64,000 bases of DNA from Algoriphagus ratkowskyi (lineage in GTDB: Bacteria; Bacteroidota; Bacteroidia; Cytophagales; Cyclobacteriaceae), in the NCBI RefSeq assembly GCF_002150505.1, contig NZ_MSSV01000002.1, positions 186,001 to 250,000 of the forward strand, given 5' to 3'. A model generated the notes under the pieces. That model was not told the origin of the DNA, did no database searches, and was given only the letters and a program-made list of their open reading frames with translations. Numbering within the stretch: position 1 is the first letter of the stretch; every line of letters begins with the position of its first letter. Below are positions 18,687 to 28,585 of this stretch, piece by piece. The position numbers were made by a program, and so were the translations under genes.

Positions 18687-18830
18687 TTAAAGACTTTTCA
18701 TCCAGTTGCCCGGATTCCTAATACTGACTTTCAAACTCCTCCCTCGCCACCTTGCGGCTTTGAAGATATCAATCAACACTTCTGTGGTAATCCATTTCAG
18801 ACAAATACCCTGAGGTCTTTGACCATTCAT
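18687..18830 (-). CDS. Possible small protein of 47 residues
   Basis: An ATG-initiated frame, MNGQRPQGICLKWITTEVL onward, ends TAA 47 bases before the minus-strand terminator. It is rich in Arg and Trp and has no recognised family. The only support is its position directly ahead of a terminator; it could be chance or a remnant. Confidence 0.2.
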   Translation of the reverse strand: MNGQRPQGICLKWITTEVLIDIFKAARWRGRSLKVSIRNPGNWMKSL

Positions 18831-19072
18831 GTTTTAATTACGAGCTTTCAATCTGTATCCGAGATCGTATTCTCGGTCTTTGTATCTCTTACTTGGTTTA
18901 ATAAATATCTCCCTAAATTCGTCCAATTGCAAGATTCTTAACCCTTAATTCTCCACCATCTTTCCACCAAATTATATTCTAAAAGAACAGACTTATCCAC
19001 CGCAAATACATGGTTATCAACTTTTTAATCGAATACAAAAAATCATATCCTGAAAATCAAACGAATTGAATC

Positions 19073-20092
19073 CTAGTTCAATTTGATCCGCATCAAGAAT
19101 GCATCTGCGGTCATATATAAATAGCGCTCATCTTCATCAAAAGTACAATTCGAAGTGCCTTGACCAGTTTGAATAGTACCGAGATGTTTTCCCTCTGCAC
19201 TTATCACCCATATCCCCCCAGGGCCTGAAGCAAAAAGAGTCCCCGAACTGTGAACAGTCAAACCATCGGGCAAGCCAGGAAGATTTTTTCCTACACTTGC
19301 CGTGGCATCTAATAAGATCTTCCCAGTTTTTACATCACCATTTTCTTCCAGCTCAAACGCATAATACCTAGCTTTTTGAGCGTCGGATTGTGCCACGTAA
19401 AGTGTTTTCTGATCCGGACTTATGCCTATTCCATTTGGTCGATTCAGGCTATCCAGGAGCAAATGCAAAGTGCCATCTGTATCCAATCGATACACTCCTT
19501 GAAAATCCAATTCCTTAGGATTCCAATCGTCCAACCCGTAAGGCGGATCGGTGAAAAATATTTGCCCAGAGTTATTTAGCACCAAGTCATTTGGGCTATT
19601 AAATTTTTTCCCTTCGTAATCAGAAGCCAAAGCAGTAAAATCAGGCGTTGGCGTGGCAATCGAAGTGTTCATTTTCGCAATGCGCCTTTCTCCATGCTGA
19701 CATAAAATCAAATTTCCCTCTAAATCCAAAGCCAAGCCGTTTGCCCCAGGCTCTTTCTTGTTCTTCTCAGTTCCCAAATACCCTGAGGGCTCCAAAAACA
19801 AAGTCAAACTATCTTCCTCTGTCCACTTCCAGATTTTATTTGTTGGAACATCTGTAAAAATCAGTGCATTTTGAGTTGTAAGCCATAGTGGACCTTCTGA
19901 CCACTCAAACCCAGAAGCTAAAACTTCTATTACAGCTCCTTCAGGAATTAATTTATAGATATCTGAATCGTATCGTTCTACAGAACCGATTGTCTTATAG
20001 TCTGATGTCTCTACTAAAACCTCGGTAGCGACTTGTGGGCTAGCGCAAGAAATCGCTAAAGCAAGGAAGAAAAAGGTATGTAAGGTTCTCAT
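19073..20092 (-). CDS. SMP-30/gluconolactonase/LRE family lipoprotein
   Basis: A six-bladed beta-propeller of the SMP-30/gluconolactonase family. Starting at the ATG at 20092 gives MRTLHTFFFLALAISC, a lipoprotein signal, and 339 residues; the frame is open 49 codons further upstream, but that part looks non-coding. Family motifs visible are SEGPLWLTTQNALIFTDV, GANGLALDLEGNLILCQHG, SPNDLVLNNSGQIFFTDPPYG and RPNGIGISPDQKTLYVAQS, which carry the divalent metal ligands. Members hydrolyse sugar lactones. Here an envelope lactonase acting on an oxidised sugar is plausible, possibly linked to the neighbouring sulfatase-rhamnose genes, but the substrate is unknown. Confidence 0.9.
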   Translation of the reverse strand: MRTLHTFFFLALAISCASPQVATEVLVETSDYKTIGSVERYDSDIYKLIPEGAVIEVLASGFEWSEGPLWLTTQNALIFTDVPTNKIWKWTEEDSLTLFLEPSGYLGTEKNKKEPGANGLALDLEGNLILCQHGERRIAKMNTSIATPTPDFTALASDYEGKKFNSPNDLVLNNSGQIFFTDPPYGLDDWNPKELDFQGVYRLDTDGTLHLLLDSLNRPNGIGISPDQKTLYVAQSDAQKARYYAFELEENGDVKTGKILLDATASVGKNLPGLPDGLTVHSSGTLFASGPGGIWVISAEGKHLGTIQTGQGTSNCTFDEDERYLYMTADAFLMRIKLN

Positions 20093-20433
20093 AGCTAACT
20101 GGTAAATCGGTATCAATGAAATTGAATAAACAAAAGAAAAAAGTAGACTAATACTTAGAAAATAAAAGCCTCCATGAAACTTTCTGTTTCCAGTCTTTAG
20201 ACTCAAGAAAGAAAAGTTTAATGTCAAATTCCAGAGCAAAATGACCAGCTCATTAAGATTCTTTAATGCATAATTTCTGCTTGAGCAAAATATATAATTA
20301 CTATTTAAGCAGGACAGGCAAGGATACTATCTTACTGGTAACTATCTATATTTAATTATTCAAAGGTTTTACAGTACATAGATTGGGTACAAAAAGGCGG
20401 AGATTTTTCTCCGCCTTTTATCATTTTAACCTA
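20093..20433. other. Intergenic region between SMP-30 and sulfatase genes
   Basis: Apart from the terminator at 20393-20418 I see nothing supportable here. An open frame extending the SMP-30 gene upstream crosses part of it but shows no protein-like features. Confidence 0.5.
20393..20418 (-). terminator. Terminator after the sulfatase gene
   Basis: The perfect 10-bp stem AAAGGCGGAG / CTCCGCCTTT has a 6-base loop. On the minus strand it runs into TTTTTG, 16 bases after the sulfatase stop. Confidence 0.88.
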
Positions 20434-21903
20434 TTACTTTTTACGCTCTGAAGGGAGCAATTCGAAAATAGGATTTGGCGTATGCGCAGCATTCATCAAG
20501 CCCTCCAGTTCTTTTACTTTTTCAGGATTTTCTGCCGCGATATCGTTTTCCTCACCTATATCTACACTCAGGTCATAAAGTTCAATCTTCGGGTCATTGG
20601 CACCAAAGACCTGTAGCTTCACAGCTTTCCACTTGCCTTGTCTCACTGCTTGTTTGCCTCCCTGCTCATGAAATTCCCAGTACAAATACTCGTGCTTTTT
20701 CTGGTCTTTTTGCTCAAGCATAGCTGGTAAAAATGAAATCCCATCGATATTAGTTGGCGCTTTCACTCCAGCTACATCCGCAAAAGTGGGCAGCAAATCC
20801 CAGAAGGCAGAAATATGATCACTTTGCGACCCTGCCTTCACTTTTCCTGGCCACCATGCTATCATTGGCGTACGCACTCCACCTTCATACAGGTCCCGCT
20901 TATGCCCTCTATATGGCCCATTACTATCGAAAAAGTCTGGATCAGCACCACCTTCTTGGTGAGCTCCATTATCTGAAGCAAAGATAATCAACGTGTTTTC
21001 AGCTAATCCAAGCTCTTCCAATTTAGCCAACACCTCTCCTACATAGACATCCATTCGCTCTACCATAGCAGCAAAAGCCGCATGAGGTGTAGGGTGAGAT
21101 TGGTAGGCAATGATACTCATATCAGGACCATATTCAGTCCCTTTACCTGCGGGATGCGGCTTCTCATCAGCGAATTTGGCTCTGTACTTTTGAATGATTT
21201 CATCCTCAGGAGCTGCCAATTCAGCATGAGGCATTACTATAGGCATGAATAGAAAGAAGGGATTGTCCTTATTGTTTTCGATAAAAGTGATCGTCTCTTT
21301 TTGGATCACATCTGGAGCATATACTGTTTTTTCTACCCACCCATTTCCTTCTAAAACAATTTTATCACTATTGTGCCATAAATGAGCAGGATAATATCGA
21401 TGTGCATAGCGCTGACAATTGTACCCATAGAATTCTTCAAACCCTTGCTGATTTGGATCCCCGGTAGTTCCAATAAAACCTAAGCCCCACTTCCCAAAAG
21501 CACCAGTTTTATAACCAGCATCTTGTAGAATGGTTGCCACTGAAGGAATAGAATCCGGCATAGGGTACTGACCTTCGGGCTGAACTTCTTTATTACCTCT
21601 AATAGGCGTATGTCCAGTATGCAAACCTGTCAATAAGGAAGATCGTGATGGCGCACACACTGTCGCCCCAGAATAGTGATTGGTAAAAAACATCCCCTCC
21701 TTAGCCAGTCGGTCGATATTTGGCGTTTCTATATACTGTTGGCCTAAGAAAGCTAGATCTCCATATCCGAGGTCATCCGCGAGGATAAAAATTATGTTTG
21801 GCTTTTTTGCTTCCTCTACGAACTCTTCCTCTTTAGTTTGGCAGCTAAAGAGTGTAGTAGCGAGAAGCACTAATGCAAAGGGTATGAAATTATATTTTAA
21901 CAT
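20434..21903 (-). CDS. Sulfatase (type I, formylglycine-dependent) lipoprotein
   Basis: A 489-residue alkaline-phosphatase-superfamily sulfatase that hydrolyses sulfate esters. The lipoprotein signal ends LFSC (Cys21). Metal-site Asp43-Asp44 lie in LADDLGYGD. The maturation motif is CAPSR with Cys83, which would be converted to formylglycine. Further metal residues are in FASDNGAH, and GHKRDLYEGGVRTPMIAWWPG is the typical late motif. No sulfatase-maturing enzyme is in the window. Only 28 bases separate it from the rhamnose isomerase gene upstream, so they are probably co-transcribed. That suggests desulfation of a rhamnose-containing glycan such as ulvan, which is inferred from context. Confidence 0.93.
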   Translation of the reverse strand: MLKYNFIPFALVLLATTLFSCQTKEEEFVEEAKKPNIIFILADDLGYGDLAFLGQQYIETPNIDRLAKEGMFFTNHYSGATVCAPSRSSLLTGLHTGHTPIRGNKEVQPEGQYPMPDSIPSVATILQDAGYKTGAFGKWGLGFIGTTGDPNQQGFEEFYGYNCQRYAHRYYPAHLWHNSDKIVLEGNGWVEKTVYAPDVIQKETITFIENNKDNPFFLFMPIVMPHAELAAPEDEIIQKYRAKFADEKPHPAGKGTEYGPDMSIIAYQSHPTPHAAFAAMVERMDVYVGEVLAKLEELGLAENTLIIFASDNGAHQEGGADPDFFDSNGPYRGHKRDLYEGGVRTPMIAWWPGKVKAGSQSDHISAFWDLLPTFADVAGVKAPTNIDGISFLPAMLEQKDQKKHEYLYWEFHEQGGKQAVRQGKWKAVKLQVFGANDPKIELYDLSVDIGEENDIAAENPEKVKELEGLMNAAHTPNPIFELLPSERKK

Positions 21904-21931
21904 GCCCGAAGATACTAAGATTTATAGTTGA

Positions 21932-23206
21932 CTAAAAAATAGAATTATGCGATTTCCTTCCTCGTTCATGAACCAATTTATTACGAATCATCAATATTCT
22001 ATACGCCTCTAAAGGTTCAGCAGCACCTCCTGCACGCACTCTAGCTTCACATACCAAAGGTCTCACATCAGTCAAATAAGCCATTTGAAGGATCTCCTGA
22101 GCCTGTGAACCTTCTCCGTTTTGCTGAAATTCTTGTAGCTTTTTCCTATCTACTAAAAGTGCTTTGGTATAGGCTATGGAGATAGACTCCAATGCCTGAA
22201 TTAAATCCACCAATGGATCTTGCGTGTTATAACTTGCATCTATCATCCAAGAAATACTATCCCAAGTCTGTGCTCCATCTTCATCTCCACTGATCAATTC
22301 GCAAAAGATCAAAAAAAGTTGATACGGTTTTATGCTACCTGCATTCAATTCATCATCACCATATTTACTGTCATTGAAATGAAACCCAGCCAACAGATTT
22401 TGATACATTAGAGTAGCTACAATCTGCTCAATATTCGTTTTAGGTAAATGATGCCCAAGGTCCACCAGCACTTTTGCTCGCTCGCCGAGCCTCTTAGCAA
22501 GCATAGAGGAAGTCCCCCAATCTGGTACCACGGTGTGATAACAATTGGGTTCATAAGGCTTATATTCTAGCATCAAATCCCAGTCTGATGGCATATACTC
22601 GTAAATCTCACGGAGCGATTCTTCCGTCCATCCAAGTGTACTTCTAAATTTGGACTGCCCAGGATAATTACTGCCATCAGCCATCCAAACCGTCAATCCT
22701 TTGCTACCAAGTTTTTTTCCAATGTTGATCACCTCCTCATTGTGAGCTATTGCCTCATCACGAATCGCTTTTTTTGGATTGCCTAAAGAACCCAATTTGG
22801 CATATTCTTTCTGGTTTTGATCTTGTGAGCTAGTACTGTTCATCGTGTCGAATTCCAGATTAAGTTCATTCGCTAAGTCTTTCACCTGGCCAAAATCCTC
22901 AGGTATATCATATGGAATGTATATAGACACCGAATTAGTCTTGCAAGTCAATTGCTGCAATAAACCTATATCTTCAAGTTTTTCACTTAAATCCCTTGGC
23001 TCTCCTCCAGTTCTGGATTTCTTTTTGCTCGCCCTTCCATTACCTAAAGCTGCACTAGGTATTGCAATCTGAAATTCCTGAATTTTCCGAATCACCTTCT
23101 CAAAATCAATGTGTTGGTTTGAGAATCGCTCGCGTAAAAGTTCAAGTGAACGAAAATGAAAGTTATTGGGAGAAAATGAGGCAAGTTGGTCTTTAGTAAT
23201 TCTCAT
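21932..23206 (-). CDS. rhaI: L-rhamnose isomerase (RhaI-type TIM-barrel)
   Basis: A 424-residue sugar isomerase of the xylose-isomerase-like TIM-barrel group, similar to RhaI-type L-rhamnose isomerases. Likely metal- and substrate-site segments are LTVWMADGSNYPGQ, LMLEYKPYEPNCYHTVVPDWG, KVLVDLGHHLPKTN and LAGFHFNDSKYGDDEL, supplying the conserved Glu, Asp, His and Asp ligands. It should convert L-rhamnose to L-rhamnulose in the cytoplasm. It heads a minus-strand operon with the sulfatase and lies divergent to the aldolase, GntR regulator and kinase genes, which is the basis for the rhamnose assignment. Confidence 0.88.
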   Translation of the reverse strand: MRITKDQLASFSPNNFHFRSLELLRERFSNQHIDFEKVIRKIQEFQIAIPSAALGNGRASKKKSRTGGEPRDLSEKLEDIGLLQQLTCKTNSVSIYIPYDIPEDFGQVKDLANELNLEFDTMNSTSSQDQNQKEYAKLGSLGNPKKAIRDEAIAHNEEVINIGKKLGSKGLTVWMADGSNYPGQSKFRSTLGWTEESLREIYEYMPSDWDLMLEYKPYEPNCYHTVVPDWGTSSMLAKRLGERAKVLVDLGHHLPKTNIEQIVATLMYQNLLAGFHFNDSKYGDDELNAGSIKPYQLFLIFCELISGDEDGAQTWDSISWMIDASYNTQDPLVDLIQALESISIAYTKALLVDRKKLQEFQQNGEGSQAQEILQMAYLTDVRPLVCEARVRAGGAAEPLEAYRILMIRNKLVHERGRKSHNSIF

Positions 23207-23968
23207 ACTAATATATAGCTGTTGCGCTGTTACGCAATATGTTTAGAAAAAGGACAATAAAAGAGGTCAAAATAACTATCTAGGACTAGGATGAGACAGG
23301 CATACTTTTCCTTATACTCATTATTTTAGAGTCAATAACTCTTAATTTATTGAGATAGGCTCCCATCATTTAACCTTGATATTCTAAGTCAAAAAACCAC
23401 TTCTAAGCTTAAAATACATAATAATCTGCCATTTCCAGAATTTCACTTAATGAAAGAAACGGTGATCATCTCCCAATTAATAAACTTAATTGATGGGTGA
23501 TCTATGAATTTGATGCCTTAAGCTCAAGACAACTCAAACAAACTAGTAACCAAAAATTATTTTCAACTCAATGATACTTTAGTCCCTCATACCTTATATA
23601 AAGCATAGGTGAAAGTAGCTCCTCCTAACGAAAAATTTAGCAGCGCTTAATCAATGATCCTCATGATTTGCGAACAATACATTTTAAATTACAATCTTAA
23701 TTGATTTCAAACTCTATCAAAAAAAGATAAAAACTAGTCGTTTAAGGTGTAATCTATTACATGACTAAATTTCTATATGCAACAAAATATAATTCTACAT
23801 AGCCCTACCTATACTACTTAAAAAGGCCATTATACACGAAATTACAAAATTTAATCATAGTTCGTGATCAAATACTTTAATTAAATCCCATTGGCAGTCA
23901 AGACAGCACAGGATACCTGAGGCGATCTTTCCTGCCATATTCACTATCAGAACAATCTGCTAAACGCA
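23207..23968. other. 762-base divergent control region of the rhamnose locus
   Basis: No gene is visible on either strand; the sequence is very A/T-rich. It separates the isomerase-sulfatase operon from the aldolase-regulator-kinase operon and should hold both promoters. Two dyads stand out: TTGCG/CGCAA next to the isomerase start (listed separately), and a broad interrupted dyad at 23464-23502, in which GATCA, CCCA and ATTAA on the left mirror TTAAT, TGGG and TGATC on the right. Confidence 0.6.
23222..23237. promoter_or_regulatory. Inverted repeat TTGCG-N6-CGCAA upstream of rhaI
   Basis: TTGCGCTGTTACGCAA has perfect 5-bp arms and lies 16 bases before the isomerase start. Size and position fit a repressor operator, for example for the GntR-type regulator at 26146. 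A second copy was not found before the aldolase gene. Confidence 0.4.
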
Positions 23969-26089
23969 ATGAGCATAAAAACACAAAACTTTACACATGT
24001 AAGTTACCTCTGGGATGATGCTGTAGCATCTAAACTTGAAGGCAAAGAAGTAGATCTTCTTATTTACCGTTCAAATATACTTGGAGCCGATCTGAGAATC
24101 ACTAATTACGGTGGCGGAAACACAAGCTGCAAAACCTACGAAGCAGACCCTTTGACCAATGAAAAAGTTGAAGTAATGTGGGTAAAGGGCTCAGGTGGAG
24201 ACATCGGAACCTTGACAAAAGCTGGTTTAGCAGGTCTTTATGTGGACAAGCTTCGTGCGTTGAAAGGAATTTACAGAGGTTTGGAATTTGAAGATGAAAT
24301 GGTTGAGCTATTCAATCACTGCATTTATGACCTTAAGTCTAAAGCCCCTTCCATTGACACGCCTTTACACGCATTTTTACCATTCAAGCATATAGACCAT
24401 CTTCACCCAGATGCAGCGATTGCAATTGCAGCGGCAAAGGATGGAGAGCAAATCACAAAAGATCTTTGGGATGGTCAGATCGCATGGGTGCCGTGGCAAA
24501 AGCCAGGTTTTGATCTTGGCTTGCAACTTAAGCAAGCATTAGACGAAAATCCTGGAATCCGTGGAATTATGCTCGGTGGTCATGGACTATTCACTTGGGG
24601 GGATACAGCTTACGAGTGCTATGTCAATAGCTTGGAAGTAATTGAAACTGCTTCAGAATATTTAGCTGAGAACTACGGCAAAAACCGTCCAGTATTTGGA
24701 GGTGAGAAAATTCAATCTCTGGCTCCAGAGCAAAGAAAAAGTCAAGCAGCTATCCTTGCACCTCTATTGAGAGGTCTGGCTTCTTCAGAAAATCTTATGA
24801 TTGGGACATTTACCGATGCTCCAGAAGTTTTACAGTTTATCAATAGTCATGATCTCAGCAAATTAGCTCCAATGGGAACTAGCTGCCCAGATCACTTCTT
24901 GAGAACTAAAATATCTCCGTTGGTTTTGGACCTCGCTTCAGACGCAGATCTTACAGATCTTTCTGCATTGAAAGAACAAATCAATGTAGCTTTCCAAGCT
25001 TACAGAGAGATGTATGGCGATTATTACGAAAAGCATAAGCATACAAATAGCCCAGCTGTTCGAGATTCTAATCCTGTAATTATCATCTGGCCAGGCGTAG
25101 GGATGTTCAGCTACGCAAAAAACAAGCAAACAAGTCGAGTAGCGAGTGAATTCTACATCAACGCTATTAATGTAATGCGTGGTGCTGAGGCCGTATCCGA
25201 ATACGTATCCTTACCACTTCAGGAAGCATTTAATATTGAATATTGGCTACTTGAAGAAGCTAAACTTCAGAGAATGCCAAAAGAGCAACCACTTTCCAGA
25301 AAAGTTGCGCTAGTAACAGGAAGTGCTGGAGGAATTGGTTTGGCTATCGTAGAGAAATTCATTCAAGAAGGGGCATGTGTAGTAGTTACTGACATTGATG
25401 GAGACAGACTACAAACAACTGGCGATGCATTGTTGAAAAAATACGGAAAAGACGCGTACCTAACTGTGAAGCTGGACGTGACCAATGGCGAAAGTCTGGA
25501 AGCGGCGATTGAAGCAACTTGCTTACAATTTGGCGGAGTGGATATCATGGTCAATAATGCGGGTATCTCTATCAGCAAGTCTTTCGAAGATCACACAGAT
25601 CAAGACTGGGACAGGCTGAATGACATCTTGGTGATGGGCCAATATCATATCTCCAAAGCTGGAGTGAAAATCATGAAGCTTCAGGGCCATGGTGGTGATA
25701 TTGTAAACATTGCGAGTAAGAATGGCTTGGTTGCAGGTCCAAAAAATGTAGCATATGGTACTGCCAAAGCCGCTCAACTTCACATGTCAAGACTTATGGC
25801 TGCCGAATTGGCTGAGGATAAGATCAAAGTAAACGTCGTGAATCCTGATGCTGTGATTGAAAACTCAAACATCTGGGAAGGTGGATGGGGCGAAAATCGC
25901 GCTAAAGCTTACGGAATTGAAGTGAAAGACTTGCCACAGTTCTACGCAAATCGTACCTTATTGAAAGAAAGTGTGAAAACTAGCGATATCGCAAATGCAG
26001 CATTCGTCTTTGTAAGTGGTCAGCTTGGCAAAACAACTGGAAATATGCTGAATGTAGATGGCGGACTAGCAGCTGCATTCCCAAGATAA
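23969..26089 (+). CDS. rhaEW: Bifunctional L-rhamnulose-1-phosphate aldolase / lactaldehyde dehydrogenase
   Basis: A 706-residue fusion. The N-terminal class II aldolase/adducin-type domain (about 1-420) shows NYGGGNTSCK, the zinc-site segments HAFLPFKHIDHLHPDA, and GGHGLFTWG. The C-terminal short-chain dehydrogenase domain (about 440-706) has the nucleotide loop VTGSAGGIG (near 448), NNAG, and the catalytic YGTAK (Tyr about 596, Lys about 600). This is the architecture reported for bacterial rhamnose pathways that split rhamnulose-1-phosphate to DHAP and L-lactaldehyde and oxidise the latter to L-lactate. It is followed by its likely regulator and kinase. Cytoplasmic. Confidence 0.92.
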   Translation: MSIKTQNFTHVSYLWDDAVASKLEGKEVDLLIYRSNILGADLRITNYGGGNTSCKTYEADPLTNEKVEVMWVKGSGGDIGTLTKAGLAGLYVDKLRALKGIYRGLEFEDEMVELFNHCIYDLKSKAPSIDTPLHAFLPFKHIDHLHPDAAIAIAAAKDGEQITKDLWDGQIAWVPWQKPGFDLGLQLKQALDENPGIRGIMLGGHGLFTWGDTAYECYVNSLEVIETASEYLAENYGKNRPVFGGEKIQSLAPEQRKSQAAILAPLLRGLASSENLMIGTFTDAPEVLQFINSHDLSKLAPMGTSCPDHFLRTKISPLVLDLASDADLTDLSALKEQINVAFQAYREMYGDYYEKHKHTNSPAVRDSNPVIIIWPGVGMFSYAKNKQTSRVASEFYINAINVMRGAEAVSEYVSLPLQEAFNIEYWLLEEAKLQRMPKEQPLSRKVALVTGSAGGIGLAIVEKFIQEGACVVVTDIDGDRLQTTGDALLKKYGKDAYLTVKLDVTNGESLEAAIEATCLQFGGVDIMVNNAGISISKSFEDHTDQDWDRLNDILVMGQYHISKAGVKIMKLQGHGGDIVNIASKNGLVAGPKNVAYGTAKAAQLHMSRLMAAELAEDKIKVNVVNPDAVIENSNIWEGGWGENRAKAYGIEVKDLPQFYANRTLLKESVKTSDIANAAFVFVSGQLGKTTGNMLNVDGGLAAAFPR

Positions 26090-26145
26090 ATAGTAGATTA
26101 ATTAAGTTCGATTACACTTAGTACCCCCAATAACCCCAAAATACT

Positions 26146-27180
26146 ATGTTGGTTGATAAGTCAGAAAAGATCCACACAGATTCGCGAACTCCTAAGTACA
26201 TGCAAGTGGTCAATCTCATTTTAGAAGATCTAGAAAGAGGTAAGCTAAAGATCGGAGATAGAATACCTTCTATCAATGAGACTAGTTTTGATTTCCTTCT
26301 CTCTCGGGATACGGTAGAAAAAGCCTACAATGAGCTCCGAGATAGAGGTATCATTAGTTCTGTGAGAGGCAAGGGATTCTATGTGAGTTCTACAAATATG
26401 GCTAACAAGCTAAAGGTGTTATTGATTTTCAACAAGTTGAGTTCTTATAAGAAGATCATCTATTATTCCATTATAGAGACATTAGGAGATAATGCGACGG
26501 TGGATTTACAGATCCACCATTACAATCGTACGATTTTCGAAAACTTGTTGGAGCGAAACTTGGGGCACTACAATTACTACGTCTTAGCACCACATTTCTT
26601 TGATGAGAATAATCATCCAGAGACGTGTTATGACCTGATTCAACAAATTCCAAAAGATAAACTCCTGATCATGGATCGTGATGTGAAAGATCATGAAAAT
26701 GAATTTCCAGGAGTTTATCAGGATTTTGCTAGAGATATATTGGAGGCATTGGAGTCTGGCATTACTCACTTGAGAAAATACACTAGATTGATTCTAGTTT
26801 TCCCAAGAGGAGATATGTACCCAGTGGAGATTATTGATGGCTTTAAGCGCTTTTGTTTCTTCCATAATTTCAACAACCTAATTTTAGATGGTATTGATGA
26901 TGAACAATTATATGAAGGCGATTCATTCATAGTTTTGGCTGAAACAGATTTGGCTAACATTGTGAAAAAATCCCGAGAGCAATCTTTTCAATTAGGTAAA
27001 GACATCGGACTCATTTCGTATAATGACACTCCTCTCAAGGAGATTTTAGCGGAAGGAATCACTACTATTTCTACCGATTTCATCAATATGGGTACTGCAA
27101 TAGCGAATCAAATCCTAGGAGTAGAGGACAAAATCCCTCTTAAAAGCCCTTTCAAAATGATCATCCGAAAATCGCTCTGA
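26146..27180 (+). CDS. GntR family regulator with LacI-like sensor domain
   Basis: A 344-residue regulator. The N-terminal GntR winged helix (about 13-85) shows KYMQVVNLILEDLERGKLKIGDRIPSINE and LSRDTVEKAYNELRDRGII. The rest is a periplasmic-binding-protein-like sensor typical of GntR proteins that control sugar use in Bacteroidota, ending in DFINMGTAIANQILG. It lies between the aldolase and kinase genes, so it probably regulates the rhamnose genes in response to rhamnose or an intermediate. It is 56 bases after the aldolase and 10 before the kinase. Confidence 0.9.
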   Translation: MLVDKSEKIHTDSRTPKYMQVVNLILEDLERGKLKIGDRIPSINETSFDFLLSRDTVEKAYNELRDRGIISSVRGKGFYVSSTNMANKLKVLLIFNKLSSYKKIIYYSIIETLGDNATVDLQIHHYNRTIFENLLERNLGHYNYYVLAPHFFDENNHPETCYDLIQQIPKDKLLIMDRDVKDHENEFPGVYQDFARDILEALESGITHLRKYTRLILVFPRGDMYPVEIIDGFKRFCFFHNFNNLILDGIDDEQLYEGDSFIVLAETDLANIVKKSREQSFQLGKDIGLISYNDTPLKEILAEGITTISTDFINMGTAIANQILGVEDKIPLKSPFKMIIRKSL

Positions 27181-27190
27181 TAGCGTGACT

Positions 27191-28510
27191 ATGAGTAAAA
27201 TTCCAGTAACGGCCGTTTTTGACATAGGAAAGACGAATAAAAAGTTTTTTCTTTTTGATGAAAATCTTACCGAGGTACATAGCTCCTACACACGTATAGA
27301 TCCTGTTCCAGACGAAGACGAATTCCCAAGTATGCCGCTGGCTCCACTTGAAGAATGGATGTTAAATACATTTAAGGAAGCGCTTACGTCTCCGGAATAC
27401 CAGATCAAGCGTTTGAATTTCTCTTGCCATGGAGCTTCGTTCGTGCACATTGATGAAAATGGCATACCTGCCACTCCACTTTATGATTACCTGAAGCCTT
27501 TTCCAGAGGATCTTCTGAATAAGTTTTATGAAGAAAATGGTAGAAAAATGACCTTTTGTCGAGCTACCTCATCTCCTCCTTTGGCAATGCTCAACTCAGG
27601 TTTGCAATTATACTTCATCAAGTATACTAAGCCAGATTTCTTTAAAAGAATCGCTCATTCCTTCCACTTCCCTCAGTACTTAAGCTTCCTATTTACCGGA
27701 GAAATGGTCTCTGATTACACCAGCATAGGATGTCATACAGGTCTTTGGGACTACGAAGCTAATGATTATCATGAATGGGTAGATAGAGAAGGAATTCGCA
27801 AACTGCTTCCTCCGATTGTGCCAGGAAACACGCTGTTGAAAACCAAACCGGAACTCGGAAATATACCCTGTGGGATCGGAGTGCATGATTCCTCGGCCGC
27901 ATTACTTCCATACATCAAACAAGAAACAGAACCTTTTGCTCTCCTTTCTACAGGCACTTGGGCGATCTGTATTAATCCGTCGAACAAAACAAAGCTGAAG
28001 AAGAAAGAGCTCAAAAGTGATTGCCTACAATTCCTCAGCATCAAAGGAGATCCCATCAAAATCTCTCGTTTGTTCATAGGAGAAGAGCACAAATACCAAG
28101 TAGAAAAGCTATATGAGCACTTTCAGATGCCTCAGGGGACATACAAGAAATTGAAATTTAACGTGACTCTTTTTGAAAAAGTAAAAGATTACGAAGGCAA
28201 ACGCGTACATTTTCAATACCTCAAACCTGAACATTACGATTTAGAACAAGCCATTGAAAATAATTGGTCGCGCTTTACGGAGTTTAACGAAGCGTATTAC
28301 ACCTTCATTCATGAGCTCACCGATTTGCAAACCGCAGCCATCAAACTTGTTCTAGACAATGCCCCGGTAGGCAGACTCTTCATCGATGGAGGCTTTAATG
28401 CCAACGATATCTTTGTCGAGATGCTTCGCAAAAAGCTTCCGGAATTAACAATCATTCCAAGTGATTTCCCGAATGGCTCTGCATTAGGTGCGGCTATGCT
28501 GGTTAATTAG
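27191..28510 (+). CDS. rhaB: FGGY-family carbohydrate kinase (likely rhamnulokinase)
   Basis: A 439-residue sugar kinase with the FGGY nucleotide loop FDIGKTNKKFFLFDE at the N-terminus and the C-terminal IDGGFNANDIFVEMLRKK and GSALGAAM motifs. The ATG at 27191 is preferred over the GTG six bases earlier. It should phosphorylate L-rhamnulose to rhamnulose-1-phosphate; the specificity comes from the neighbouring isomerase and aldolase rather than from sequence. It is the last gene of the plus-strand rhamnose operon and is followed by a hairpin. No rhamnose transporter is present in the window. Confidence 0.88.
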   Translation: MSKIPVTAVFDIGKTNKKFFLFDENLTEVHSSYTRIDPVPDEDEFPSMPLAPLEEWMLNTFKEALTSPEYQIKRLNFSCHGASFVHIDENGIPATPLYDYLKPFPEDLLNKFYEENGRKMTFCRATSSPPLAMLNSGLQLYFIKYTKPDFFKRIAHSFHFPQYLSFLFTGEMVSDYTSIGCHTGLWDYEANDYHEWVDREGIRKLLPPIVPGNTLLKTKPELGNIPCGIGVHDSSAALLPYIKQETEPFALLSTGTWAICINPSNKTKLKKKELKSDCLQFLSIKGDPIKISRLFIGEEHKYQVEKLYEHFQMPQGTYKKLKFNVTLFEKVKDYEGKRVHFQYLKPEHYDLEQAIENNWSRFTEFNEAYYTFIHELTDLQTAAIKLVLDNAPVGRLFIDGGFNANDIFVEMLRKKLPELTIIPSDFPNGSALGAAMLVN

Positions 28511-28585
28511 AAAAATCACTACTCTAACTTGGTTTTGTATTTGATATCCTTAACAAACTGTAAGAAACTTCAGCTGTAAGAAAGA

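Larger units (their letters stand above)
18140..19072. other. 933-base region without an intact recognisable gene
   Basis: It contains a decayed secreted-protein gene on the plus strand (18259-18535), a small minus-strand open frame (18687-18830) and a minus-strand terminator (18613-18640), each listed separately. The remainder is A/T-rich with no convincing coding frame. Confidence 0.6.

Noticed and set aside
20093-20239. 49-codon N-terminal extension of the SMP-30 lipoprotein
   Set aside because: It would bury the lipoprotein signal that begins at 20092.
23653-23680. AATCA..TGATT dyad as a second rhamnose operator
   Set aside because: Only five pairs match and the centre is unmatched; common by chance in A/T-rich DNA.
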